Translations under genes and position numbers: made by a program
Notes under the pieces: generated by a model
The model's input: only the letters and a program-made list of their open reading frames with translations
What the model was told of the DNA's origin: nothing
The model's database searches: none
In this document: piece by piece, positions 36,930-48,158 of the stretch
Layout: each line of letters begins with the position of its first letter
Position numbering within the stretch: the stretch's first letter is position 1
Origin: an uncultured Sphingomonas sp.
GTDB lineage: Bacteria; Pseudomonadota; Alphaproteobacteria; Sphingomonadales; Sphingomonadaceae
Length of the DNA stretch: 64,000 bases
Assembly (NCBI RefSeq): GCF_913774285.1
Contig: NZ_CAJYHX010000008.1
Location: forward strand, 124,001 to 188,000
Reading direction: 5' to 3'

Positions 36930-38200
36930 ACGCCCCCTTCAACCCCGGCCGCGCAGCTAGCCGCGATCCGTTCACCGCGTTCGTCTGCGACGAGGCCACG
37001 GCCGAGCTGATGCGGCCGATCGCGGTCGAACTCGGCTGGTCGCCGGAGAAGGTCAACAAGGGTGGGCTGCGCAACGCGGTGCAGACGCTCGCCGTCTCGG
37101 CCAGCCCGCACGTGCTGTTCGTCGACCTCTCCGAATCGGGCGACCCGCTCAACGATATCAACGCGCTCGCCGAAGTGTGCGAGCCGGGCACGATCGTGCT
37201 CACCGCCGGCGCGGTGAACGACGTGCGGCTATACCGCGACCTGATTTCCAGCGGCATCCAGGATTATCTGCTCAAGCCGATCAACCCGGACATGCTGCGC
37301 GATGCCTTCCTCCAGGCGCAGACCGCGCTGGCGGCGCCCAAGCATAGCGACGCAAGCGCCGGCCGGCCCCACTCGGCGACCGCCGTAATCGGCACCCGCG
37401 GCGGCTGCGGCGCGACCAGCATCGCGACGTCGATCGCCTGGCTGATGGGCGAGCGACAGGGCCGCACCACCGCGCTGCTCGATCTCGACGTCCATTTCGG
37501 CACCGGCGCGCTGGCGCTCGACCTCGAGCCCGGCCGCGGCCTGACCGACGCGATCGAGAATCCGAGCCGCATCGACGGGCTGTTCATCGAACGCGCGATG
37601 GTCCGCGCCTCCGAACGGCTCGCGGTGCTCTCGGCCGAGGCGCCGATCAACGCGCCGATGACCGGCGACGGCGCCGCCTTCTACCAGCTCCAGGAAGAGA
37701 TCCGCAGCGCCTTCGAGTGCACGATCACCGATCTGCCGCGGCAGATGCTGGTGCAGCACCCCCATTTGATCGCCGACATGCAGGTCGCGGTGCTGGTCAC
37801 CGAGCTCACCCTCGCCGCCGCGCGCGACACGATCCGCATCCTCAGCTGGTTCAAGTCCAACGCGCCACAGACCCAGATCTTCCTCCTCGCCAACAAGATG
37901 CCGCAGCCCGCGCTGCTCGAGATCAGCCGCAAGGAATTCGAGGGCTCGATCGAGCGCCCGATCGACTTCGTCGTTCCGTTCGATCCGAAGCTGGCCGCCC
38001 AAGCCGCCAAGCTCGGCAAGCCGATGGCGGAGGTGGGCCGCACCAACCGCGGGCTCGCCCCGATCGGCGAGCTCGCTGGCCGCATTCTCGAGATCACCGA
38101 TGCCGGCGCCGAAGGCGAGCGCAAGGCAGCGGCCAAGGGCGGCTCGCTGCTCAGCAAGCTCGGCGACCTCAAGGCGCTGATGGCGAGCAAGAAGAAGTAA
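36926..38200 (+). CDS. cpaE: Tad pilus localisation ATPase CpaE (TadZ)
   Basis: This 424-residue protein has an N-terminal receiver-like domain (LFVDLSESGDPLNDINAL, DYLLKPINPDMLRDAF) and a ParA/MinD-like ATPase domain with the deviant Walker A GTRGGCGATSIATSIAW and a LLDLDVHFGTGALALDL switch segment. The usual lysine of the Walker A is missing, as in many TadZ proteins. TadZ marks where the Tad machine is built. It starts with GTG at 36926, overlapping the cpaD stop. Its stop is only 7 bases from tadB, and the motor ATPase gene that normally lies in this position is absent. Confidence 0.92.
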   Translation: MNAPFNPGRAASRDPFTAFVCDEATAELMRPIAVELGWSPEKVNKGGLRNAVQTLAVSASPHVLFVDLSESGDPLNDINALAEVCEPGTIVLTAGAVNDVRLYRDLISSGIQDYLLKPINPDMLRDAFLQAQTALAAPKHSDASAGRPHSATAVIGTRGGCGATSIATSIAWLMGERQGRTTALLDLDVHFGTGALALDLEPGRGLTDAIENPSRIDGLFIERAMVRASERLAVLSAEAPINAPMTGDGAAFYQLQEEIRSAFECTITDLPRQMLVQHPHLIADMQVAVLVTELTLAAARDTIRILSWFKSNAPQTQIFLLANKMPQPALLEISRKEFEGSIERPIDFVVPFDPKLAAQAAKLGKPMAEVGRTNRGLAPIGELAGRILEITDAGAEGERKAAAKGGSLLSKLGDLKALMASKKK

Positions 38201-38207
38201 TCGGGCG

Positions 38208-39188
38208 ATGCCGCTGCTGCCCCTCCTGATGCTGGGCCTGGGCGTCGCCGCGGTGCTGGTGCTGCTGGTGCTGGCGCTGTCCGGCCCCTCGGCGCAGCGG
38301 GCGAGCGCGCGGCGGCTGACCTCGCTGCGCGACCGGCACATGGTGAGCGCCACCGGCGCCAATGCGATGGAAGCGCAGCTGCGTCGCATCTCGACGACGC
38401 AGGCCAGCAGCTTCGACCTCACCTTCGCGCGGCTGCTGCCCAACCAGGAACAGCTCGAAAAGCGGCTGGCGATGACCGGCAAGAGCTGGACGCTCGGCCA
38501 GTACGGCCTTGCCACGCTGGGGCTGGCGCTGGCGGTGGCGCTGCTGCTGTTCCTCAAGGGCGCGCCGCTGCTGCTGTCCCTCGTGTTCGGGCTGTTCGTC
38601 GGGCTGGGCCTCCCCCATTTCGTCGTCGGCTTCCTGATCAAGCGGCGTGTCGGCAAGTTCACCGCCACCTTCCCCGACGCGATCGACCTGCTGGTCCGCG
38701 GCCTGCGCTCGGGCCTGCCGATCACCGAGACGATCGGCGTGGTCGGTTTCGAGATGCCGGGGCCGGTGGGCGAGGAATTCCGCGCGATCAGCGACAAGAT
38801 GAAGATCGGCCGCACCCTCGACGCGGCGCTGCAGGAGACCGCCGACCGGCTCGGCACCCCCGAGTTCCAGTTCTTCACCATCACCATCCAGATCCAGCGC
38901 GAGACCGGCGGCAACCTGGCCGAGACGCTGAACAATCTCTCCGACGTGCTGCGCAAGCGCGCGCAGATGAAGCTGAAGATCAAGGCGATGTCGTCGGAAG
39001 CCAAGGCCTCGGCGATCATCGTCGGCGCGCTGCCCTTCATCGTCTTCGGGCTGATCTGGTCGATCAACAACGAATATATGATGCACTTCTTCACCGATCA
39101 GCGGCTGATCGTGACCGGCGGCGGCGGGCTGGTGTGGATGGCGATCGGCACCTTCATCATGGCCAAGATGGTCAATTTCGAGATCTGA
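38208..39188 (+). CDS. tadB: Tad inner-membrane platform protein TadB (type II secretion F family)
   Basis: This 326-residue protein has two N-terminal and two C-terminal membrane segments around a cytoplasmic F-domain: FPDAIDLLVRGLRSGLPITE, EEFRAISDKMKIGRTLDAAL and RETGGNLAETLNNLSDVLR. It forms the platform with TadC. It begins 7 bases after cpaE. It needs a TadA/CpaF ATPase, which is not seen in this locus. Confidence 0.93.
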   Translation: MPLLPLLMLGLGVAAVLVLLVLALSGPSAQRASARRLTSLRDRHMVSATGANAMEAQLRRISTTQASSFDLTFARLLPNQEQLEKRLAMTGKSWTLGQYGLATLGLALAVALLLFLKGAPLLLSLVFGLFVGLGLPHFVVGFLIKRRVGKFTATFPDAIDLLVRGLRSGLPITETIGVVGFEMPGPVGEEFRAISDKMKIGRTLDAALQETADRLGTPEFQFFTITIQIQRETGGNLAETLNNLSDVLRKRAQMKLKIKAMSSEAKASAIIVGALPFIVFGLIWSINNEYMMHFFTDQRLIVTGGGGLVWMAIGTFIMAKMVNFEI

Positions 39189-39193
39189 CGGCG

Positions 39194-40186
39194 ATGGCAC
39201 CCACCCCAGGCCCCACCCTGCTCGGCATCGACGTCCTCTGGGTCGCGACGATCCTGTCGGCGATCGCCGCCTTTGCGGTGCTCGTCGCCATCTATGCCGC
39301 CACCACGGTGCGCAACCCGATGGGCCGCCGGGTGAAGATGCTCAACGAACGCCGCGAGCAGCTCAAGGCCGGCATCGTCGCCACCCCGTCCAAGCGCCGC
39401 GCCAAGCTGGTCCAGCGCAGCGACACCACCGACCGGATCCGCAGCTTCCTCAGCTCGCTCAAGGTGCTGCAGGACGAGCAGGTCAAGGCCGCGCAGGTCA
39501 AGCTGCTCCAGGCCGGCATTCGCAGGCGCGAATGGGCAGTGGGCGTGATCCTCGGCCGGCTGGTGCTGCCGATCGTGATCGGCGGACCGATGCTCTACTT
39601 CGTCTACGGCACCGACATGTTCGCCGACTGGGAGCCGCTCAAGGCCTATGGCCTGGTCGCGGGCAGCTTCCTGCTCAGCTACAAGGCGCCCGACCTCTAC
39701 CTCAAGAACCGCATCCAGAAGCGCACCGACGCGATCCGAAAGGGCCTGCCCGACGCGCTCGACCTGCTGGTGATCTGCGCCGAGGCCGGCCTCACCGTCG
39801 ACGCCGCCTTCGGCAGGGTCGCCAAGGAACTGGGCCGCGCCTATCCTGAGCTGGGCGAGGAATTCTCGCTGACCGCGATCGAGCTGGGCTTCCTCACCGA
39901 TCGCCGCGCCGCCTTCGAGAACATGGCGATGCGCATCAATCTGGATGCAATTCGCGGTGTCGTTACAACCATGATCCAAACGGAGAAATACGGCACCCCC
40001 CTCGCCTCGGCACTCCGCGTCCTCTCTGCAGAATTCCGCAATGAAAGAATGATGCGGGCGGAAGAAAAGGCCGCGCGCTTGCCTGCGATCATGACCGTTC
40101 CATTGATCCTGTTCATCCTGCCGGTGCTGTTCATCGTGATCCTCGGGCCCGCTGCCTGCTCGATCAACGACTCGCTGATGCATTGA
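39194..40186 (+). CDS. tadC: Tad inner-membrane platform protein TadC (type II secretion F family)
   Basis: This 330-residue protein has the same architecture as TadB, with LPDALDLLVICAEAGLTVDA, LGEEFSLTAIELGFL and a C-terminal membrane region MTVPLILFILPVLFIVIL. The segment RRAAFENMAMRINLDAIRG is typical. The ATG at 39194 lies 5 bases after tadB. It is the last recognisable Tad gene; no tadD, tadE, tadF or tadG is seen downstream. Confidence 0.93.
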   Translation: MAPTPGPTLLGIDVLWVATILSAIAAFAVLVAIYAATTVRNPMGRRVKMLNERREQLKAGIVATPSKRRAKLVQRSDTTDRIRSFLSSLKVLQDEQVKAAQVKLLQAGIRRREWAVGVILGRLVLPIVIGGPMLYFVYGTDMFADWEPLKAYGLVAGSFLLSYKAPDLYLKNRIQKRTDAIRKGLPDALDLLVICAEAGLTVDAAFGRVAKELGRAYPELGEEFSLTAIELGFLTDRRAAFENMAMRINLDAIRGVVTTMIQTEKYGTPLASALRVLSAEFRNERMMRAEEKAARLPAIMTVPLILFILPVLFIVILGPAACSINDSLMH

Positions 40187-40245
40187 CGCTTACGGAACCG
40201 AACGCGGGGTGACAGGTTGTTGGCGGGTTGCCGGGAGCCCGACTG

Positions 40246-40797
40246 ATGACCGACTTGCCCTATACCACCCCCTTGCAGTTCCTCGGCCTCGCGCTCGCGC
40301 TGGTCGCCGGCTGGCTGCTCGGCATGGCAAGCAGCAGCGCCGGCCGCCGCTGGCGCGAACGCTATGAAGCGGAACGCGACGCGCACCAGGCGCTGCGTGA
40401 GGAACTCGCCACCGCCCACACCCGCGTCCGCGATCTCGAAGCCGCCAATTCGCGGCTGGAGCGTACCATCGCCGATCGCCGCCCGGCTGCGGCGCCGGTC
40501 GCCGACCCTGCCCCGACCAAGCGTGATTCCGCGATCCGAAGCTGGTTCTACGGCGGCACCGACGTGCTTGCCCGGATCCGCGGCATCGACGAACATCGCG
40601 AGCGCCAGCTCAACCAGCTGGGCATCCAGCATTTCCGCGACATCGAGGAACTGCCGCGTGGCGATGAGCGGCCACTGGAGGAACGACTCGGGCTGCCGCA
40701 GGGCACGATCGTGGAGGAACGCTGGCGCGAGCAGGCGGCATTGCTCCGTGCAGGCGAGACCGACGAACATGCCCGCAGGTTCGGCCACCACGCCTGA
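40246..40797 (+). CDS. Membrane-anchored protein with coiled coil and helix-hairpin-helix-like domain
   Basis: This 183-residue protein has one N-terminal membrane helix (LQFLGLALALVAGWLLGM), a predicted coiled coil (about 30-80: EAERDAHQALREELATA, RVRDLEAANSRLERT) and a C-terminal domain LARIRGIDEHRERQLNQLGI resembling the HhH_5-type helix-hairpin-helix found in several alphaproteobacterial membrane proteins. I do not know its function. It follows tadC by 59 bases and ends at a strong terminator, so it could be the last gene of the Tad transcript. Confidence 0.65.
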   Translation: MTDLPYTTPLQFLGLALALVAGWLLGMASSSAGRRWRERYEAERDAHQALREELATAHTRVRDLEAANSRLERTIADRRPAAAPVADPAPTKRDSAIRSWFYGGTDVLARIRGIDEHRERQLNQLGIQHFRDIEELPRGDERPLEERLGLPQGTIVEERWREQAALLRAGETDEHARRFGHHA

Positions 40798-40824
40798 TCC
40801 TGCCTTACAACAGAGATTGACTGT

Positions 40825-40855
40825 CGCCCGGGCGCAACGCCCGGGCGCTTTTTTT
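40825..40855 (+). terminator. Rho-independent terminator at the end of the Tad unit
   Basis: CGCCCGGGCG and its complement CGCCCGGGCG form a perfect 10-bp stem with a CAA loop, followed by a run of seven T. It lies 28 bases after the coiled-coil protein gene. Confidence 0.9.
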
Positions 40856-40949
40856 GTGGGCGCGCCAAATGGGGAACCGCCGCGGCACCTCTGGCGGAGA
40901 AGGTACGATAGTGCCCGCTTTCCCGTACGTTAGGCACAACCTTTTGCAC

Positions 40950-40978
40950 TTGTGAAAACTGCTCAACGCCTATAAAAT
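40950..40978 (+). promoter_or_regulatory. Possible sigma-70-type promoter of the second TonB receptor
   Basis: TTGTGA (40950-40955), 17 bases, TAAAAT (40973-40978). It would give a leader of about 180 bases before the ATG at 41168. The area is locally A/T-rich compared with its surroundings. A second -35-like TTGACA occurs near 41055 but has no clear -10. No gene is seen in 40856-41167. Confidence 0.35.
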
Positions 40979-41167
40979 TTTTACCTCCGCCATATCCGAT
41001 CGCGAACGATTCATAACCACGCCCCGAATAGGTCATGCCTTTGTCTTATACTGGCTTGACAACTGGTCAGGCCTCTAGGACATTTGTCGGACCACGGGCA
41101 GCAAGCTCGGGACACAAAAAACAGAGCACCGCAGCAGGGTTCGCCGTTTTTGATGAGGGGTGGTTTG

Positions 41168-43891
41168 ATGTTGAGTCCTTCGACGACCAAGGCGCGTCGC
41201 GCCGTTTCCGGTACCAAGTTGGTATTGCTTTCCGCAGGCTGTGTCGCAGCCTTGGCGCTCGGCGACCCCGCCTTCGCCCAGACCGACGCCGCCCCCGCCG
41301 CGCAGGGCCAGGACGATACCGGCGGCGACATCGTCGTCACCGGCTTCCGCTCCAGCCTCGCCTCCGCGCTTGACGCGAAGCGCAAGGACATCCGCATCAC
41401 CGACGGCATCTCGGCCGAGGATATCGGCAAGTTCCCGGCGCAGAACATCACGGAAGCGATCCAGCGCATCGCCGGCGTCCAGATGTCCAACATCAACGGC
41501 CGCGGCTCGACGATCAGCATCCGTGGCCTCGGCGCGCAATATGCCCGCACCACGATCAACGGCCAGACCTTCGCCAGCGCCGACTTCAAGGACGGCTTCC
41601 GCTACGACATCATCCAGACCGATCTCGCCAGCGCGATCCAGGTGGTGAAGTCGCCGACCGCGGACATGGACACCGGCGGCCTGTCGGGCACCGTCAACAT
41701 CGATACCGTGAAGCCGCTCGCCTATAAGGGCCCGCGCTTCATCGTCGGCGTGAAGGGCTACAATTCCGATTATCGCGGCAAGGAAGTCACGCCCAAGGTC
41801 AGCGGGGCGTATATCGACAGCTTCGCCGGCGGCACGCTGGGCGTAATGGCCAACGTCAGCTACCAGAAGCTGAAGGATCGCGGCGACTACGCCTTCATCA
41901 AGAACTGGTACAACCCGGGCGTTGTCGATCCCACCAACTATGTGCCGGGCAATTTCCGCCTGCGTCGTATCGACCGCGACAGCAAGCAGCTGATGGCCAG
42001 CGGCGCGATCCAGTGGAAGCCGCAGTCCAATTTCGAAGTGCTGCTGCAGGGTGAATATTCGAAGGACGATACCCGCTACGACACGCAGCAGCTGGTGTTC
42101 GGCCGCTGGGACACGAGCGCGATCAAGGTCAACCACACCGCCAACGGCGTGGCCGACCAGATCACGATCAGCAAGTTCGGCGTCGGCAACAACAACCAGC
42201 CCGAAATCCGCAACCTCAAGACGCAGGCCTATACCGGCACGATCAACTGGCAGCCGGGCGAAGGCTGGAACGTGCACGCCGTGGCCCACTACACCAAGGG
42301 CGATGCGAACCTCCAGGAATATGCCTCGATCGACTCGATCGACGTCGCAAGCGGCGGTACGCTGGACATCAGCAATCCCAGCAACGTCAAGTTCACCACC
42401 GCAGCCGGCGTGCTCAACGGCTCGCTGTTCACGCCGGCCAATCGCACCTTCTTCGCCTTTGTCGACGGTGCGACGCACATCCAGAGCGCCAAGGACAAGG
42501 CAGCACAGCTGGACGTCACCAAGGATATCGGCGCCTTCGGCATCAAGTCGCTGGCCTTCGGTGTGAAGTATCACCACGAGAGCTTCCAGACGGACGCCTT
42601 CCGCCATGATCGCGACGCGGACGTGACCCGGCCGGACCTCTATCCGGAATATGCGTTCATCCCGGATCTCAGCACCACCGGCAAGCAGATCACCAACTTC
42701 CTCGACGGGCGGATGGCGATCCCGACCAACTTCCGCGAGACCAATGCGCCGCTCTGGCAGTCGGTCCTCGCCTCGAAGGGCATCACCGTGCCCGACGTGC
42801 GCGACTGGGCGAACAGCTACCGCGTCGATCGCTACATCCCGGCGGTCTATGCGATGGCCAATATCGACACGATGCTCGGCGACAAGGCGCTACGCGGCAA
42901 CCTGGGCGTACGCTATGAGCATACCCACCAGAATGTCGCCTCGAACCTCACCGCCGGCACCGACAGCAGCTCGCCGCTACTGGGCACGCAGCATGTGGTG
43001 CAGGATTACGGCAACGTCCTGCCCAGCGCCTCCTTCGCGCTGGACCTCACCAACCGGCTGGTGGCGCGCGTCGCGGCCGCCAAGGTGCTGGTGCGCCCGC
43101 TGCTCAACAGCCAGACGCAGATGGCCGACACCTTCGTCACCGACAATACCGGCATCCGCCCCAGCGTGTCCGTATCGAACGGTGAATCGCGCCTGAAGCC
43201 GCTGACCGCCAACCAGGCCGATATCAGCCTCGAATATTATTATGGCCGCGGCAACTCGATCAGCATCGCCGGCTTCTACAAGGCGGTGAAGAACGGCACC
43301 TTCACCCAGTTCTACTGCCCGACCGCGTTCAACGGGGTGACGCTGAACGGCCAGGTCGGCAACTGCCAGTCGGCGGACGGCAAGGTCGACTATAACTTCA
43401 GCCGGAAGCTGAATGACAACAGCGTCATCCACATCAAGGGCGTGGAAGTCGCCGCGTCGCAGAGCTTCGACGAATTCCTGCCGGTCAAGGGTTTCGGCGC
43501 GACCGGCAACGTCACCGTGGTCGATGCGGACTCGCCCGCGCTCGGCACCGGCTTCAACCTGCGCGATCTGTCGAAGCTCACCTGGAATCTGACGCCGTAC
43601 TGGGAAAACCAGATGTTCAGCGTCCGCCTCTCGGTGAACCATCGCAGTTCGTACAAGCAGGATGCGGCCAGCAGCTTCTTCGTCGACGGCGGCCAGATCC
43701 ACACGGTGCGCAGCCGCACCCAGCTCGACCTCGCCCTCGGCTTCACGCCGACCAAGTGGCTGGGCTTCACCGGCGGCATCATCAACCTGAACAACACGCG
43801 GGAGGAGGCGTATCAGACGAACGCCAACACCTTCCAGATGACGAGCCTTACCGGCCGCACCTTCTACCTGTCGGCGACCGCCAAGTTCTGA
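41168..43891 (+). CDS. TonB-dependent receptor (Xanthomonas/Caulobacter-type, TIGR01782-like)
   Basis: This 907-residue outer-membrane receptor has a signal peptide up to PAFAQ, a TonB-box-like GDIVVTGFRSS and a plug in the form FPAQNITEAIQRIAGVQMSN and STISIRGLGAQYARTTINGQ, with KSPTADMDTGGLSGTVNI. This plug form is typical of carbohydrate- or complex-organic-uptake receptors in Caulobacter and sphingomonads. The barrel ends GRTFYLSATAKF. I chose ATG at 41168 (MLSPSTTK) after GAGGGGTGG. A strong terminator follows. The cargo is unknown. Confidence 0.95.
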   Translation: MLSPSTTKARRAVSGTKLVLLSAGCVAALALGDPAFAQTDAAPAAQGQDDTGGDIVVTGFRSSLASALDAKRKDIRITDGISAEDIGKFPAQNITEAIQRIAGVQMSNINGRGSTISIRGLGAQYARTTINGQTFASADFKDGFRYDIIQTDLASAIQVVKSPTADMDTGGLSGTVNIDTVKPLAYKGPRFIVGVKGYNSDYRGKEVTPKVSGAYIDSFAGGTLGVMANVSYQKLKDRGDYAFIKNWYNPGVVDPTNYVPGNFRLRRIDRDSKQLMASGAIQWKPQSNFEVLLQGEYSKDDTRYDTQQLVFGRWDTSAIKVNHTANGVADQITISKFGVGNNNQPEIRNLKTQAYTGTINWQPGEGWNVHAVAHYTKGDANLQEYASIDSIDVASGGTLDISNPSNVKFTTAAGVLNGSLFTPANRTFFAFVDGATHIQSAKDKAAQLDVTKDIGAFGIKSLAFGVKYHHESFQTDAFRHDRDADVTRPDLYPEYAFIPDLSTTGKQITNFLDGRMAIPTNFRETNAPLWQSVLASKGITVPDVRDWANSYRVDRYIPAVYAMANIDTMLGDKALRGNLGVRYEHTHQNVASNLTAGTDSSSPLLGTQHVVQDYGNVLPSASFALDLTNRLVARVAAAKVLVRPLLNSQTQMADTFVTDNTGIRPSVSVSNGESRLKPLTANQADISLEYYYGRGNSISIAGFYKAVKNGTFTQFYCPTAFNGVTLNGQVGNCQSADGKVDYNFSRKLNDNSVIHIKGVEVAASQSFDEFLPVKGFGATGNVTVVDADSPALGTGFNLRDLSKLTWNLTPYWENQMFSVRLSVNHRSSYKQDAASSFFVDGGQIHTVRSRTQLDLALGFTPTKWLGFTGGIINLNNTREEAYQTNANTFQMTSLTGRTFYLSATAKF

Positions 43892-43917
43892 TCGTCCAAA
43901 CCGGATAATCCCCACCT

Positions 43918-43953
43918 GCCCTCCTTCCCCTGTGGAAGGAGGGCATTTTCTTT
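43918..43953 (+). terminator. Rho-independent terminator of the second TonB receptor
   Basis: GCCCTCCTTCC (43918-43928) and GGAAGGAGGGC (43934-43944) form a perfect 11-bp stem with a 5-nt loop, followed by ATTTTCTTT. It is 26 bases after the stop codon. Confidence 0.85.
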
Positions 43954-44048
43954 GGGGAATCTCCGCCACCGCGATTTAACGACAAGCAACGGGACGCCCC
44001 GTCTTGCCGCTCCCGCTATCCGGCCGGCTCCAAAGAAGGAGTTCGAAG

Positions 44049-44801
44049 ATGCAGTTGCTTGCCGGTAAGGTTGCGATCGTCACGGGGGCGAGTTCGGGGA
44101 TCGGGCGGGCCGCCGCCCAGTTGTTTGCCGCGCACGGCGCATCGCTGATCCTCGTCGCGCGTCGCCAGGATCGGCTCGATTCCGTCGCTGCGGCAATCGA
44201 AGCAGCAGGCGGGCGCGCCATCACCGTCGCAGGCGACGTTACCGACATGGCGACCCACGAAGCTGCCGTCGCTGCTGCGCGAGCGCGGTTCGGCGGGCTG
44301 CACATTGGCTTCAACAATGCCGGCGTGGTCGGCGCGATGCAGCCGCTCGCCACGATCGATCCGGCCGACTGGTCGGCGGTTCTGGCGACAAACCTCACCG
44401 CCGCGTTCCTCGGCGCACGCGCGCAGATTCCGGCGATGCTGGCAAGCGGCGGCGGCGCGCTGGTGTTCACCGGAAGCTTTGTCGGCGCGAGCGTGGGGTT
44501 GCCGGGGATGAGCGCCTATGCCGCGGCCAAGGCGGGGCTGCTCGGCCTCGTCCGGGGCATCACCGCCGACTATGGCGCCGCCGGGATCCGTGCCAACGCG
44601 CTCCTCCCCGGCGGTACGGCCACCGAAATGGCGGGGGACGATATGCAACGCGAGTGGGCCGCCGGCCTGCACGCAATGAAGCGGATCGCAGCACCGGAGG
44701 AAATCGCACAGGCCGCGCTGTTCCTCGCCAGCGACATGGCGAGCTTCGTGACGGGCTCCGCGCTTTGGGCGGACGGCGGGAATGCCGCGGTGAAGCTGTA
44801 G
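44049..44801 (+). CDS. Short-chain dehydrogenase/reductase
   Basis: This 250-residue classical SDR has TGASSGIG at 12-19 (cofactor), NNAG at 89-92, the catalytic Asn115, Ser143 and YAAAK (Tyr157, Lys161). The end, ASFVTGSALWADGGNAAV, is typical of the family. A basic Arg at 38-39 suggests NADP as cofactor. The ATG at 44049 follows AGGAG. It stands alone on the plus strand; substrate unknown. Confidence 0.93.
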   Translation: MQLLAGKVAIVTGASSGIGRAAAQLFAAHGASLILVARRQDRLDSVAAAIEAAGGRAITVAGDVTDMATHEAAVAAARARFGGLHIGFNNAGVVGAMQPLATIDPADWSAVLATNLTAAFLGARAQIPAMLASGGGALVFTGSFVGASVGLPGMSAYAAAKAGLLGLVRGITADYGAAGIRANALLPGGTATEMAGDDMQREWAAGLHAMKRIAAPEEIAQAALFLASDMASFVTGSALWADGGNAAVKL

Positions 44802-44813
44802 CAGGCACACAAT

Positions 44814-44834
44814 AGCCCCTCCCCTGGAGGGGGG
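44814..44834 (+). repeat. Short CCCCTCC/GGAGGGG hairpin, related to family B ends
   Basis: AGCCCCTCCCC-TGGAGGGGGGCC resembles the terminal hairpin of the family B repeats but without the core or second hairpin. It lies between the converging SDR and chorismate-lyase-like genes. Confidence 0.5.
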
Positions 44835-44852
44835 CCGTGCAGGCTGCTGCGT

Positions 44853-45334
44853 CTATCGCAGCACCGCTGCCGTGTAGTTCTCCACCACCTCGGCCAGCGC
44901 TCGCCCTTCGCCGTCCAGCACCAGCGCGCGGTGGCGGAGCACATAGGGCGCAATCCCGGTCAGCACCTGCTCCAACGGCTTGCGATGGGGCTTGAGCGGC
45001 CGGATCACCGCGCCGAACGGCGTATCCCCCTGCTCCAGCGCGGCGTTCATCGCCGGCGTCAGGCGCGAGGGCACATACCAGTTCTCAGCGACCGAAAAGG
45101 CCACGCCTGCGCAGCTCAGCACCACGCCGCGATAGACCACCCGCTCGCCCGGCCCCACGCCCAGCCGCATCCGCTGCTCGGGCGTCGGATCCTTGTGTGC
45201 CGTCCGGTCGACCTCCGCCCGAATCGGCCCCCCGCAGCGGCGTTCCAGCACGGCGGTGGCGGTGGGACTGGCGAGAAGCTCGCGGCTGAGGGCCGCCGCA
45301 TCGTCCGTCGCTACCGCTACCGCCACTACCAGCA

Positions 45335-45335
<1 letters not shown>
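44853..45335 (-). CDS. Chorismate-lyase-fold family protein
   Basis: This 160-residue protein has the pattern of the chorismate lyase/UTRA fold: RVVYRGVVLSCAGVAFSVAENWYVP in shorter pieces, PSRLTPAMNAALEQGDTPFG, then VLRHRALVLDGEGRALAEV with a final ENYTAAVL strand. UbiC-type enzymes cleave chorismate to 4-hydroxybenzoate and pyruvate; whether this protein does so is unproven. The first residues form an unusual hydrophobic strand. Its ATG at 45335 overlaps the ppdK stop codon by one base, so it is coupled to ppdK, which consumes or yields pyruvate. Confidence 0.65.
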
Positions 45336-47998
<2,663 letters not shown>

Positions 47999-48158
47999 TC
48001 TGATCCCCTTCCGATCGAAGCGCCCTTTCAAGACAGAAAGGGCGCTATCGCAGGTGCGAAGAAGGCGGAACCGCTGACTACGTTGTCGGTATCCGATTAT
48101 TTCGGGACGATGGCAGTTTCAGGCCAATTTACGGATATTAATCGTACAATTAAGCCCC

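Noticed and set aside
36476..38200. cpaE as a 574-codon protein starting inside cpaD
   Set aside because: The extra N-terminus is the out-of-frame translation of cpaD. The GTG at 36926 overlapping the cpaD stop is a more natural start.
36926..38200. cpaE mistaken for the CpaF/TadA motor
   Set aside because: It has a receiver-like domain and a ParA-type deviant Walker A (GTRGGCGATS), not the GGTGTGKTT Walker A of the secretion ATPases.
40856..41167. GntR-type operator near ACTGGTCAGG (about 41060)
   Set aside because: Only one half resembles a FadR/GntR site; no second half at the right spacing.
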